DNA of 51,726 nucleotides from JAGDXO01 sp964541025 (GTDB lineage: Archaea; Thermoplasmatota; Thermoplasmata; Thermoplasmatales; GCA-001856825), in contig CAZIOW010000008.1 of assembly GCA_964541025.1 (NCBI GenBank), positions 1 to 51,726 of the forward strand. Reading direction: 5' to 3'. The position numbers and the translations under genes were made by a program. This document shows, in pieces, positions 25,724 to 34,225 of this stretch; position 1 is the first letter of the stretch; the number at the start of each line of letters is the position of its first letter. The notes beneath the pieces were generated by a model. The model ran no database searches, was not told where the DNA came from, and saw only the letters and a program-made list of their open reading frames with translations.

Positions 25724-27196
25724 TCAAAAGGAATTCCATAACATTGATCTTCTGACAGCTTCCTTCCATCTCTCATATCTCTTTTCAGCATTCATTCTTG
25801 CTGGCTCTATAATTTTTCTTTCCTTTTTATATTTCTCATACAATTCGGAATCTAGTTTTCTGCCCTCGGATATCATTGCGAGTGCTGTACCATAGCTAGT
25901 TATTTCTGGATTAGAATTTGCTGAAATTTTTCTCCCTGTATAATTTGATAATAACTGCATCAATATATAATTCTGTGACAGTCCACCATCCAAGTTCAAG
26001 AATCCCCTGATGTTTTTCATAGAATTCAAGATATCCATGACCTGGAATATTATGGCCTCATAAGCAGCATTCACTATTGATTCTCTATCAGTGGAATGGG
26101 AAAGTCCAATAATCAGACCTCTGGAAGCTGAATCCCAATATGGAGAGTAGAGCCCGCTGAACGCTGGTACAAAGTAAACATCTTCATTCCTTCCATTTTG
26201 AACTCTCTTCTCTAAAATACCATTAGCCTCTGATATATTTTTTACCATTCCAATTCTTATTAGCCATTCTATGATTCCTCCTGATATCTGTGTAGAACCC
26301 TCAAGTGCAAACTTAACATCGTTCCGTGAAGTGCCATATGCAACTGTGGTAAGAATCCCTTCATTTCTGACCCTAAAATTGCTCCCAATATTCTGCAAAA
26401 CAAATGTTCCAGTACCTAAGGTGATTTTCGTGTTTCCTTCGACGAAACATCCTTCACCTAAAAGAGCTGATTGCTGATCTCCTATCACAGACGTTATGGG
26501 GATATTATAAACCTTTTCAGCAAATAAGCGCAGATTTCCGAAAGATGGAGAAATAGATGGAAGGTTGGTTGGTTCCAATTTAAAGTAGGAGAGAATTTCA
26601 TCGTCCCATTCAAGCATTCTGAGATTCATCAGCATAGTTCTGGACGAATTTGTGTAATCTGAAATCAAGTATTTACCATTTGTAAATTTCCAGACCAGCC
26701 AACTGTCTACTGTACCGAATACAATATCCTTAAGGTCCATTCTGTTCAATCCTTTATGGTCAATTATCCATTTGATTTTTAAGGCTGAGAAGTAGGGATT
26801 TAAAAGTAAACCAGTCTTTTGTCTGATTAACTCTCCAACATCGCTTCTATTCATTTTTTCCATTATGTCTGCGGTTCTATTATCCTGCCAACTTATTGCA
26901 TTGTAAACCGGTAATCCAGTATTTTTATTCCATCCGATTATAGTCTCTCTCTGATTGGTTAAACCTATCTCTCTAATCTCTTCTCTTTCTATTTTAGCAT
27001 TTTCTACTGCCCTATTAAAAACATATCTAGCATTCTTATAGATTGATTCTGGGTCCTGCTCAACCCATCCAGTTGCAGGGTAAAAATTCTTATTTTTTAT
27101 GTAGTGATAACCAAGAACATTTAAATTTTCATCGTAAATGGTACATCTGGTCCCCGTTGTGCCAGAGTCAATGACCGCAAACGGTGAGGTTCCCAT
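25724..27196 (-). CDS. glpK: Glycerol kinase
   Basis: A 490-residue FGGY-family kinase that phosphorylates glycerol to sn-glycerol 3-phosphate with ATP. The N-terminal phosphate loop FAVIDSGTTGTRC, the glycerol-binding GLTNQRETIIGWNKNTG and AISWQDNRTA segments, the central VIGDQQSALLGEGC block with the catalytic Asp, TKITLGTGTFVLQN, and the C-terminal LNLDGGLSQN loop all match glycerol kinase rather than other FGGY sugars kinases. It serves growth on glycerol, a likely breakdown product of lipids. The small unknown gene 12 bases upstream on the same strand is probably co-transcribed. No glycerol-3-phosphate dehydrogenase is in the window. Confidence 0.94.
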   Translation of the reverse strand: MGTSPFAVIDSGTTGTRCTIYDENLNVLGYHYIKNKNFYPATGWVEQDPESIYKNARYVFNRAVENAKIEREEIREIGLTNQRETIIGWNKNTGLPVYNAISWQDNRTADIMEKMNRSDVGELIRQKTGLLLNPYFSALKIKWIIDHKGLNRMDLKDIVFGTVDSWLVWKFTNGKYLISDYTNSSRTMLMNLRMLEWDDEILSYFKLEPTNLPSISPSFGNLRLFAEKVYNIPITSVIGDQQSALLGEGCFVEGNTKITLGTGTFVLQNIGSNFRVRNEGILTTVAYGTSRNDVKFALEGSTQISGGIIEWLIRIGMVKNISEANGILEKRVQNGRNEDVYFVPAFSGLYSPYWDSASRGLIIGLSHSTDRESIVNAAYEAIIFQVMDILNSMKNIRGFLNLDGGLSQNYILMQLLSNYTGRKISANSNPEITSYGTALAMISEGRKLDSELYEKYKKERKIIEPARMNAEKRYERWKEAVRRSMLWNSF

Positions 27197-27208
27197 AAAA
27201 TTCTTTAT

Positions 27209-27535
27209 TCAGAAATGTTCCCTGCTGAATTCAATTTTTCCCTCATTAAATGTAACCATATAAACATCGTTTACTTCAAATTTTATCCCTAGAGATTCAT
27301 ATTCTTCATCAGAAAGTTTTAAAATGATTTTCTGCGATGGTTTGGACGAAAATCCAAAAGTTTGAGAGATATTTTTCATCAGTTCATTAATAAAATCAGG
27401 GGATATTCCCATCGGAATAGCGTTGCTAACTTTTTCCTCCTTATACTCATCAAGTAAAATTTCCCTTCCCCTTGTTCTTGATTCCGGGTCGTATACAGAT
27501 GCGATATTTGTTACTGTGACCTTTATGCTTAGCAT
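27209..27535 (-). CDS. Small protein of unknown function upstream of glpK
   Basis: A 108-residue soluble protein with the pattern KVTVTNIASVYDPESRTRGR at its start, NAIPMGISPDFINELMKNIS in the middle and ILKLSDEEYESLGIKFEVND near the end. I do not recognise it with confidence; it loosely recalls the arcadin-1 type of small archaeal proteins, which is only an impression. No cysteines, membrane spans or catalytic motifs are seen. It is the first gene of a likely two-gene message with glpK (12-base gap). A TATA-like TTAATAAAAA at about 27555-27564 precedes the ATG, which suggests a leaderless start. Confidence 0.65.
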   Translation of the reverse strand: MLSIKVTVTNIASVYDPESRTRGREILLDEYKEEKVSNAIPMGISPDFINELMKNISQTFGFSSKPSQKIILKLSDEEYESLGIKFEVNDVYMVTFNEGKIEFSREHF

Positions 27536-27643
27536 ACTGCATCATGCAAAATTTTTTATTAAATGTTTGTAGAATTTCTTAAAATGGTTTGGCAACGAAT
27601 CTCAAATGTTTCGATACAAAATGTTAATTTTAAAATTTATAGA

Positions 27644-27670
27644 TATCATTGGGAATAAATCCTAATGATA
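27644..27670. promoter_or_regulatory. 27-base inverted repeat upstream of the S53 protease gene
   Basis: TATCATTGGGA (27644-27654) and TCCTAATGATA (27660-27670) are near-perfect inverted arms around ATAAA, with one G/T mismatch. It ends about 40 bases before the protease TATA box, a position from which a bound regulator could act. It also lies between two divergent genes, so it may serve both. Confidence 0.45.
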
Positions 27671-27710
27671 GATAAATTAATAAAAAAAAATTCTATTATA
27701 AAGGGATAAA

Positions 27711-27722
27711 ATACATATATAG
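27711..27722 (+). promoter_or_regulatory. TATA box of the S53 protease gene
   Basis: The sequence TACATATATAGG, with AT-rich flanks, lies about 24 bases before the ATG at 27740, with no ribosome binding site between. This spacing supports a leaderless message starting at 27740. Confidence 0.6.
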
Positions 27723-27739
27723 GTTTAATAATTGAGACA

Positions 27740-30208
27740 ATGATCAAAATGAAAAGAAGTATTGTATTATTGACCTTAGTAGTGACAGTTGTTTTCCTTT
27801 TTACAGCTCTGTCATCTACTAATGCAGTTAGTGTCAATCAGAACAATATTTTGCCAGCTAACACCAGTGGTCAGATTTTAGATTTTACGCATTATTCAAA
27901 CATCAACGGGAAGGAAAAAATAACAGTTCTGATAACTCTAAAATATAGAAATCAAGCATTCTTGAATAAATATCTTGATGATCTGCAGAATCCGTCTTCT
28001 CCTCTTTATCATAAATATCTTTCCCAGAGCCAATTTGTCTATCTATTCTCACCGAGTTCAACTGACTATTATTCAATTGCGAATTATTTTATACAAAATG
28101 GTTTCAGTGTAATAACTTACAATGATAGGGTCTCAATGAGTGTAACAGGATCCTACAACCAGTTTTCACAGTTATTTAAGACCAAATTCGGGCTAATAAA
28201 TGGTCAACCTAATTATATTGCCCCAGTCTCCCCTGTGCATTATTTAGGCCCCTATATGGATTATATCTCCAATATAGTTGGATTAAACAATGAATTTAGG
28301 GCAAAAATAGCACCAATGTTTGTAGACTCAAATGGCTCTCAGTTACTTTATGGCTCTGATATGCAAGTTGCATATCAGCTTAAGCAACTTTATTCAAAAG
28401 GTTATCCTGTCAATTCCACAATTGTTACTATTCTATGGTCAGGTAATGATTCATCAGGTAACCTGTATGCGCCATTTGTTCCATCCGATATTTCAAACTA
28501 TTTCAACAACACACTTCCGGCTGGTGAACCAAAACCAACTGTATACGGATATCCAGTTGGCGGGGCTCCAAATCCAGGGCCATCTGCTGCAAATGACCCA
28601 TCTCAGGCAAATTTCGAGAGTACACTGGATTTAGAAATGGCTGGAAGCACTGCTCCTGGGGCAACTATAGTTGAAGTTTATGGGCCGTCAGCGACCGAAA
28701 ATTACCTTGATGAAGCCTTCGCTTCAGCACTGAATAATGGTTCTTCATTTGCTCCCTTAAAGAACGTAGTTGCAATAAGCAATTCGTGGGGTGGCCAGGA
28801 TAATAACGATTCAACATGGATGCAATATGAACAGGAGGCCGCTGCCAGAGGAATAACAGTTCTCGCATCTTCTGGTGATGATGGAAATACAAATTCTGCT
28901 GCCCCTAGCTTCCCTGCAACAATGGCATATAATAATTTTGGGACTCTGGCAGTTGGAGGTACCGAAATGACGATTTCGGGTAATCCCAGTCAAAACGGCA
29001 CTGGCACGACAGGTATAGCATCCCAAGCAGTTTGGTACAATTCCCCTCAATCTGGAGACGGTTCACAAGGTGGAGTGAGCTCTGTATTTCCTGAACCTTC
29101 TTGGCAATTATCAAGTGCAATGGCAAACAATGCAATAACTTCAAACTCCAGCATAACAGGTGTGTCTTCAGGAAGAGGAGTACCTGATATCGCAGCCGAC
29201 GGAGCAAATATGTCAATCTACATAACTACGTCCAGTGGATCGGGTTATCAGACCCTATGGGGAACATCGGTTGCTTCTCCACTCATGGCAGGGGTAATAG
29301 CCACGATTGATAATTTCATGGGTTCAAATGAAGGTTTCATGAATCCATTAGTATACAGACTTGGGCAGGCTCAAGCAAATGGGAGTTATACTTCAGCACC
29401 ACCATTTTATTTTATATATAATGGAAGCAATGGAGAATTTTCGTCTGCAAACGGGTATAATCTTGTGGTAGGATGGGGAACCATAAACGCATACAACTTT
29501 GTAAATGCGCAGTCAGGTGCAAAGCCAACTAACGACAATTATAATGTTACGTTCATAGAAGCTGGGCTTCCTACTGGAACAAGCTGGTCAATTTCATTGA
29601 ACGGGCAAAGCGAATCGTCTTCAGGTATTACGATCTCATTCCAGGAACCAAATGGAACTTATTCATTTACAGTAGGTTCTGTCACGGGATATAACGCCTC
29701 CCCATCAAGTGGGTCAATAACTGTAAGTGGGTCTGCAGTCAATGAGACTATTGCATTCTCTCAAAAGCAAATTGAAAATTCAACAATATTTGCTGAAGTA
29801 AATGCAACATCTTCCAACATTTCCGTATATGCTCTTCCAGAAGCTGAAGAGTTCACAATTGGGAACAATTCATCAGCCAATGTAAATTTTGTATCACTTT
29901 ACCTAAATGGTAGCGGAGAAATATCATTCAGTATAGGGACTTCACTTTGGTCTTCAAACGTGCTTTCAAATATTACTGTCAATGTGACTTCTGGGCAATT
30001 ATGGTATACCATATCTATTCCTATCATAAATCTATCTGGCAATACGGATTATTACCTTAATGTTTATCAGATATCAGGAAATGTCAGCTGGGGATATACC
30101 TCATCACCTTCAATAGACATCAATGCAATACAGGATTATTATTACCAATCTGCAACATTGTACAATGATAACTCATACCCGGACATATTCACAATAGGTT
30201 ATAGCTGA
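27740..30208 (+). CDS. Secreted S53 (sedolisin/kumamolisin-type) peptidase
   Basis: An 822-residue secreted acid-active serine-carboxyl protease. A signal peptide ends near residue 29 (LFTALSSTNA); an activation prodomain follows (LYHKYLSQSQFVYLFSPSS and FSQLFKTKFG). The catalytic domain shows E293 and D297 in FESTLDLEMAGS, D380 in ASSGDDGNT and the nucleophile S510 in WGTSVASPLMAG, the sedolisin E-x3-D, D and S set. From about residue 600 there is a beta-rich tail with FIEAGLPTGTSWSISLNG and SFTVGSVTGYNASP, a module I associate with Thermoplasmata surface proteins, and then a further Asn/Ser-rich domain. It probably degrades environmental protein at low pH. The stop overlaps queG by ten bases. 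Confidence 0.92.
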   Translation: MIKMKRSIVLLTLVVTVVFLFTALSSTNAVSVNQNNILPANTSGQILDFTHYSNINGKEKITVLITLKYRNQAFLNKYLDDLQNPSSPLYHKYLSQSQFVYLFSPSSTDYYSIANYFIQNGFSVITYNDRVSMSVTGSYNQFSQLFKTKFGLINGQPNYIAPVSPVHYLGPYMDYISNIVGLNNEFRAKIAPMFVDSNGSQLLYGSDMQVAYQLKQLYSKGYPVNSTIVTILWSGNDSSGNLYAPFVPSDISNYFNNTLPAGEPKPTVYGYPVGGAPNPGPSAANDPSQANFESTLDLEMAGSTAPGATIVEVYGPSATENYLDEAFASALNNGSSFAPLKNVVAISNSWGGQDNNDSTWMQYEQEAAARGITVLASSGDDGNTNSAAPSFPATMAYNNFGTLAVGGTEMTISGNPSQNGTGTTGIASQAVWYNSPQSGDGSQGGVSSVFPEPSWQLSSAMANNAITSNSSITGVSSGRGVPDIAADGANMSIYITTSSGSGYQTLWGTSVASPLMAGVIATIDNFMGSNEGFMNPLVYRLGQAQANGSYTSAPPFYFIYNGSNGEFSSANGYNLVVGWGTINAYNFVNAQSGAKPTNDNYNVTFIEAGLPTGTSWSISLNGQSESSSGITISFQEPNGTYSFTVGSVTGYNASPSSGSITVSGSAVNETIAFSQKQIENSTIFAEVNATSSNISVYALPEAEEFTIGNNSSANVNFVSLYLNGSGEISFSIGTSLWSSNVLSNITVNVTSGQLWYTISIPIINLSGNTDYYLNVYQISGNVSWGYTSSPSIDINAIQDYYYQSATLYNDNSYPDIFTIGYS

Positions 30209-31206
30209 TCTTTTAAAATTTTTATTTGTTTTGTTCTTAAATCATTAAAATTTTTCTCTATTTCTTTAAGGATGGGATCTGTACTATCATTATTGTAAAT
30301 TGCTATGGCAGCATTTCTTGCAATTCCCAAGTACCCTGCCCTTCTAATACTGCTTTTTCTGTATATTTTTGTAAATTGTTCTTTATCTATAAAAGCCAGT
30401 TCTTCTATCTTTGCCTTATTCCCATAATTATAATTCACAACTTCAGGGATTTCTGTATATCTTGAATTATTATTCCAAGGGCAAACGTCATTGCATATAT
30501 CACAGCCAAATAGCATGTCTGCCATTTTGGATGCAATGGTTGCTGGAATAGTGCCTCTATTCTCTATTGTATTGTAGGAAATACACCTCCTTGAGTCAAT
30601 TGTCCTGTCCTGATTAATTGCGCCAGTTGGGCAACTTAAAATGCATCTATTGCATTTTCCACAGAGATCAGTAGGAGGAATCCTAAAGTTATCTATTTTT
30701 AAATCAGTGATGGCTTCACCCAGATAGGTAAAAGAACCAATTTTATTGCTAATAAACATAGAATTCTTGCCAATCCATCCATTGCCAGATTCCGATGAAA
30801 TGATCTTTTCACTTATGGGTCCTGTATCAGTATACGCCAAAAAATTATCCAAGAAAAGATGATTGTTCTCAATATATCTCTTAATAATATTGATTACGAA
30901 CAAATGATAATCAATCCCAAGAGCATATTTCGCGATTTTCCCGTATCTTCGATCATAATTATACCTTCTCTTGTAATTGACCAAGAATACTATTATAGAC
31001 CTGGAATTTCTCATCAGTAACGAGGGATCTTCCCTTTTTAATAAGGATGAATTATTTGATAAGTAATTCATATCAGCACCAAACCCAGCACCGATCCATT
31101 TTAAAAATTTTGAATTATCATATATTCTAAGAGGAACTGAGGAAATGATAATATCTTCAGATGAGAAATTATCAGTTTCAATTAACACATCTGAGTATGG
31201 TGCCAT
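30199..31206 (-). CDS. QueG-like epoxyqueuosine reductase homologue
   Basis: A 335-residue iron-sulfur protein of the QueG family, whose bacterial members reduce epoxyqueuosine to queuosine in tRNA using cobalamin. The key blocks are present: TDTGPISEKII with the conserved Asp, GNGWIGKNSMFI, the cluster motif CGKCNRCILSCPTGAI and the second CDICNDVCPWNN. The C-terminal HEAT-like repeats of some bacterial QueG proteins are reduced here. Archaea generally make archaeosine rather than queuosine, so the physiological substrate is unclear. The ATG follows a short AT-rich promoter region shared with the divergent PurM-like gene. Its stop lies inside the 3' end of the protease gene. Confidence 0.85.
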   Translation of the reverse strand: MAPYSDVLIETDNFSSEDIIISSVPLRIYDNSKFLKWIGAGFGADMNYLSNNSSLLKREDPSLLMRNSRSIIVFLVNYKRRYNYDRRYGKIAKYALGIDYHLFVINIIKRYIENNHLFLDNFLAYTDTGPISEKIISSESGNGWIGKNSMFISNKIGSFTYLGEAITDLKIDNFRIPPTDLCGKCNRCILSCPTGAINQDRTIDSRRCISYNTIENRGTIPATIASKMADMLFGCDICNDVCPWNNNSRYTEIPEVVNYNYGNKAKIEELAFIDKEQFTKIYRKSSIRRAGYLGIARNAAIAIYNNDSTDPILKEIEKNFNDLRTKQIKILKDQL

Positions 31207-31248
31207 CTGATAAATTTTTATTTATCATGTTGCACTCATTATCATAAT

Positions 31249-32160
31249 ATGGGAAAATTAAGGCTAGACGCTCTCAAAAAACTGATGGAAAATAATAAGG
31301 ATATTATGGTCAACGACAATGTAATTGGATCAGATTTTTCAACAATTATGGATTCAGCGAACCTAATCGTGAAGATAGAACCAATGATGTATTATGAATT
31401 TCTGACACCACAGGAAAATGCAAAATTATCCTATATTTTCATCCAAAATGATTTTCTGACGTCAGGATTGAATCCTCAATATGCGCTGATAGATTTCGAA
31501 TCACCAAGTGGTGCAAATGAATGTTACATGGATTTCATTCAGAAAATGTATGAAATTCTAAGATATGATGGCATTAAACTGGCTTCGGCACATACAGGTG
31601 ATTATGGCAACATTAAATATGGAATCACTGGTAGTATTGCACTCATTGCATTTGGGAAACCTAGATATGGAATTCACAGATTGAATGACAAATCTTCATT
31701 TTTTATTATTGGTAGACTTGGCCTGGAATACAAGTTCTTTAGTGATAAGGCTTACAAAAGGGAATCAAATATTTTGGAAGGAGACCTATCTTTGTTTAAA
31801 ACAATGAAGTATATAGAAGACTTCAAGGCGAATGTGGAGTACATCCACGATATTGCAGAGGGTGGTCTTTTAAGGGCCATGGAAGAGATATCCATTTCTA
31901 TAGGCCATGGCTTAAGAATATCAGAAAATGAGTTAGAGAAGATCGTACCTCCAGAATTATCGTATCTTGAGGATGAAATTTTGTCTGTAAGTTCATCCGG
32001 AGCAGCTATTGTTTCTATTCCAAGCAATGAGGCTGAAAATTTCAAGGCATCTGTGAAAGATAAAGCTGCGGAATTAGAAATTGTTGAGGATGGTTTATGG
32101 GTAGGAGGCAAAATGTTAACATCCAGGGATGATAAGTTATATGAAATTTTAACGAAATAA
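31249..32160 (+). CDS. PurM-superfamily (AIR synthase-related) protein
   Basis: A 303-residue ATP-grasp-independent kinase/synthase-fold protein of the PurM superfamily (PurM, ThiL, HypE, SelD). The recognisable parts are the SAHTGDYGNIKYGITGSI strand in the first domain, which resembles the metal/ATP loop region, and HDIAEGGLLRAMEEISISI, the classic D-GGL segment of the second domain. The usual N-terminal catalytic motifs are weak and a DD-type first-strand motif is not obvious, so which reaction it performs is open; it is closest in look to archaeal AIR-synthase-related proteins. The next gene, an MBL hydrolase, starts 27 bases downstream. Confidence 0.75.
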   Translation: MGKLRLDALKKLMENNKDIMVNDNVIGSDFSTIMDSANLIVKIEPMMYYEFLTPQENAKLSYIFIQNDFLTSGLNPQYALIDFESPSGANECYMDFIQKMYEILRYDGIKLASAHTGDYGNIKYGITGSIALIAFGKPRYGIHRLNDKSSFFIIGRLGLEYKFFSDKAYKRESNILEGDLSLFKTMKYIEDFKANVEYIHDIAEGGLLRAMEEISISIGHGLRISENELEKIVPPELSYLEDEILSVSSSGAAIVSIPSNEAENFKASVKDKAAELEIVEDGLWVGGKMLTSRDDKLYEILTK

Positions 32161-32187
32161 TAAATATCATATGAAATTACAGGGATT

Positions 32188-33015
32188 ATGAAAGTCGGTG
32201 AAACGGAGTATTTAATTGCCAATGATGGAACATTTAAACTTGATGGAGGAGCAATGTTTGGTGTCGTTCCTAAACCCATATGGCAGAGGTTCTTTCCACC
32301 AGATGATCAAAATAGAATTACGCTCGGAACAAATACCCTCATAATAAGGAAAAAAAATAGAATCGCCTTGGTTGATCTTGGTATGGGGGATAAATTTGAT
32401 AGCAAGCTCCTCTCAATTTATGATATCAAGAGGCAGAAAAATCTCATTGAAAACCTTCAAACATTGGGCATAAAGAGGGATGATGTTACGGATATAATAT
32501 TCACGCATGGACATCTGGATCATACAGGCTGGGCAACAATCAACGATAAAGGTGAAATTAGGCCAACGTTTCCAAATGCAAAGTATTATTTGCAAGATGA
32601 CACGCTTGATGAAATCAGAAATCCTAACGATAAAACAAAACCAAATTACAATTATCTAAATTTTAAGGGTTTAGATAACCAGTTGTTAACAATAAACGGA
32701 GACGAAGAGATTATCCCCGGATTGGAGCTTTTTAAAACTGGTGGGCACACAAAGGGGCATCAGATAGTCATATCTAGGGATGGAAACAATACAGTGGTCT
32801 ATTTTGGCGATCTAATCCCAACATCCGCACACATAAAGCCAGCTTACATAATGGCATATGACCTCTATCCCATGGAAACATTCTCAAGAAAGAAGGAGCT
32901 TTTAGAGACTGCATTCAATGAAAGGTGGCTTATAATATTTGAACATGACCCTAATACTCCTTCTGCTATGCTCAAGGATATAGAAAAATATTCACTGAAT
33001 CCTGTCATTATTTGA
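32188..33015 (+). CDS. Metallo-beta-lactamase-fold hydrolase
   Basis: A 275-residue MBL-fold enzyme. The dinuclear metal site motif FTHGHLDHTGW provides H107, H109, D111 and H112; further ligands are in TGGHTKGHQIV (His), VYFGDLIPTSAH (Asp) and IFEHDPNTP (His). The pattern resembles quorum-quenching lactonases and related hydrolases of the AttM/YtnP type, but the substrate cannot be assigned from sequence alone. No signal peptide. It follows the PurM-like gene by 27 bases on the same strand, so one message is possible. It converges on acyl-CoA dehydrogenase with a one-base gap. Confidence 0.87.
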   Translation: MKVGETEYLIANDGTFKLDGGAMFGVVPKPIWQRFFPPDDQNRITLGTNTLIIRKKNRIALVDLGMGDKFDSKLLSIYDIKRQKNLIENLQTLGIKRDDVTDIIFTHGHLDHTGWATINDKGEIRPTFPNAKYYLQDDTLDEIRNPNDKTKPNYNYLNFKGLDNQLLTINGDEEIIPGLELFKTGGHTKGHQIVISRDGNNTVVYFGDLIPTSAHIKPAYIMAYDLYPMETFSRKKELLETAFNERWLIIFEHDPNTPSAMLKDIEKYSLNPVII

Positions 33016-33016
33016 G

Positions 33017-34141
33017 CTACTTCCCCTTTAATATTTCCTTTCCTATTATTAATCTTTGAATCTCATTAGTTCCTTCGTAAATCTGAGTTATTTTTGCTTC
33101 CCTGAACCTTCTTTCAACAGGGTACTCTTCTAACAGTGCACTAACTCCAAGCAAAGAAACCACTCTTGATGTTATGCTGACGGCAGAATCACCAGCGGTG
33201 AGTTTAGATATTGAGCTCAGCAGTGGGGAATTTTTTCCGCTTTCACTGTATGCTATGGCCTCTTCCAGGTTTTTCACGGAAGACTGAAGATCACTCGCAA
33301 TATCTGCCATCCTGAAGAGGAACCATTCCCTTATTTTGTTTTCATTTTTTATGGCATAGCTTTTCATATCATTAAATGCACCTTCTGATATTCCTACTGC
33401 CTGGCTGGCAATTCCTATCCTTCCAACATTGAGCGTCTCCATCTCTATTTTGAATCCCTCACCTTCTCTCCCAAGAACATATTCTTCATCCACTTCAACA
33501 TCATTCAATATTACCTCCGTGGTGCTTGATCCCCTAACACCCATCTTTCTAAACTCGTTGCCAATGCTCAACCCTGGATTATCTCTGTCCACTACAAACA
33601 TTGTCATACCCTTATGTTTCTTTGTAGGATCTGTCATAGCAGAAACCAGGTAAAATCTTGCCTCCTTTCCGTTTGTAATGAATGTTTTTGTTCCATTTAT
33701 TCTATATTTCTTACCAACTCGTTTTGCTGTTGTCTTTATGGCTGCAGCATCCGACCCCGTGCCGGGTTCAGTAATTGCAAGAGCACCGATCTCTCCCTTA
33801 GCTACCTTACCCAGATATTTTTCCTTCAAAAATTCACTTCCAAATTGAATAATGGGTTCTGCAAACAAGGAAACAGTTACATCTAGTATAAGCGATGTGG
33901 ACGCACACTCTCTTGATATTACTCTTATTGTCTCCATCAGAGAACTTAAAGAATACCCCATACCGCCATATTTAGTCGGTATGTACATTGAAAATAATCC
34001 CATGGATATCATATCATCAACTAAATCAATTGGAAATTCTCCCTTAGCATCTATCTCCGAAGCCCTTGGTCTTACCTTCTGCCGTGAAAATATCTCAACT
34101 TCTCTTAATTTGTTAACCTCTTCTTCCTTTAAAATCATCAC
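33017..34141 (-). CDS. Acyl-CoA dehydrogenase
   Basis: A 374-residue FAD enzyme that introduces the alpha-beta double bond into acyl-CoA thioesters, passing electrons to an electron-transfer flavoprotein. The signatures are ALAITEPGTGSDAAAIKTTA and RKMGVRGSSTTEVILNDVEV in the middle, and the C-terminal QIYEGTNEIQRLIIGK with catalytic E356, in the short-chain enzyme position. No ETF or thiolase lies nearby, so substrate chain length and pathway (fatty acid or branched amino acid breakdown) are open. Two ATGs (34141 and 34138) are equally plausible starts. It is divergent from xerA, with a palindrome between them. Confidence 0.93.
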   Translation of the reverse strand: MMILKEEEVNKLREVEIFSRQKVRPRASEIDAKGEFPIDLVDDMISMGLFSMYIPTKYGGMGYSLSSLMETIRVISRECASTSLILDVTVSLFAEPIIQFGSEFLKEKYLGKVAKGEIGALAITEPGTGSDAAAIKTTAKRVGKKYRINGTKTFITNGKEARFYLVSAMTDPTKKHKGMTMFVVDRDNPGLSIGNEFRKMGVRGSSTTEVILNDVEVDEEYVLGREGEGFKIEMETLNVGRIGIASQAVGISEGAFNDMKSYAIKNENKIREWFLFRMADIASDLQSSVKNLEEAIAYSESGKNSPLLSSISKLTAGDSAVSITSRVVSLLGVSALLEEYPVERRFREAKITQIYEGTNEIQRLIIGKEILKGK

Positions 34142-34188
34142 TTTTCTTTAAGCTGAAATAATAAAATTATTTTTCGGTATTCCTCATC

Positions 34189-34217
34189 ATATGACAAAAG
34201 TCTTATATTTGTCATAT
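34189..34217. promoter_or_regulatory. 29-base palindrome overlapping the xerA TATA box
   Basis: ATATGACAAA (34189-34198) and TTTGTCATAT (34208-34217) are exact inverted arms around nine bases. The spacer and second arm include CTTATATTT, the likely TATA box of xerA, so a protein bound here would block transcription. The overall size is also near that of dif recombination sites (11-6-11 bases), though the spacer differs. Confidence 0.6.
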
Positions 34218-34225
34218 TTATATTC

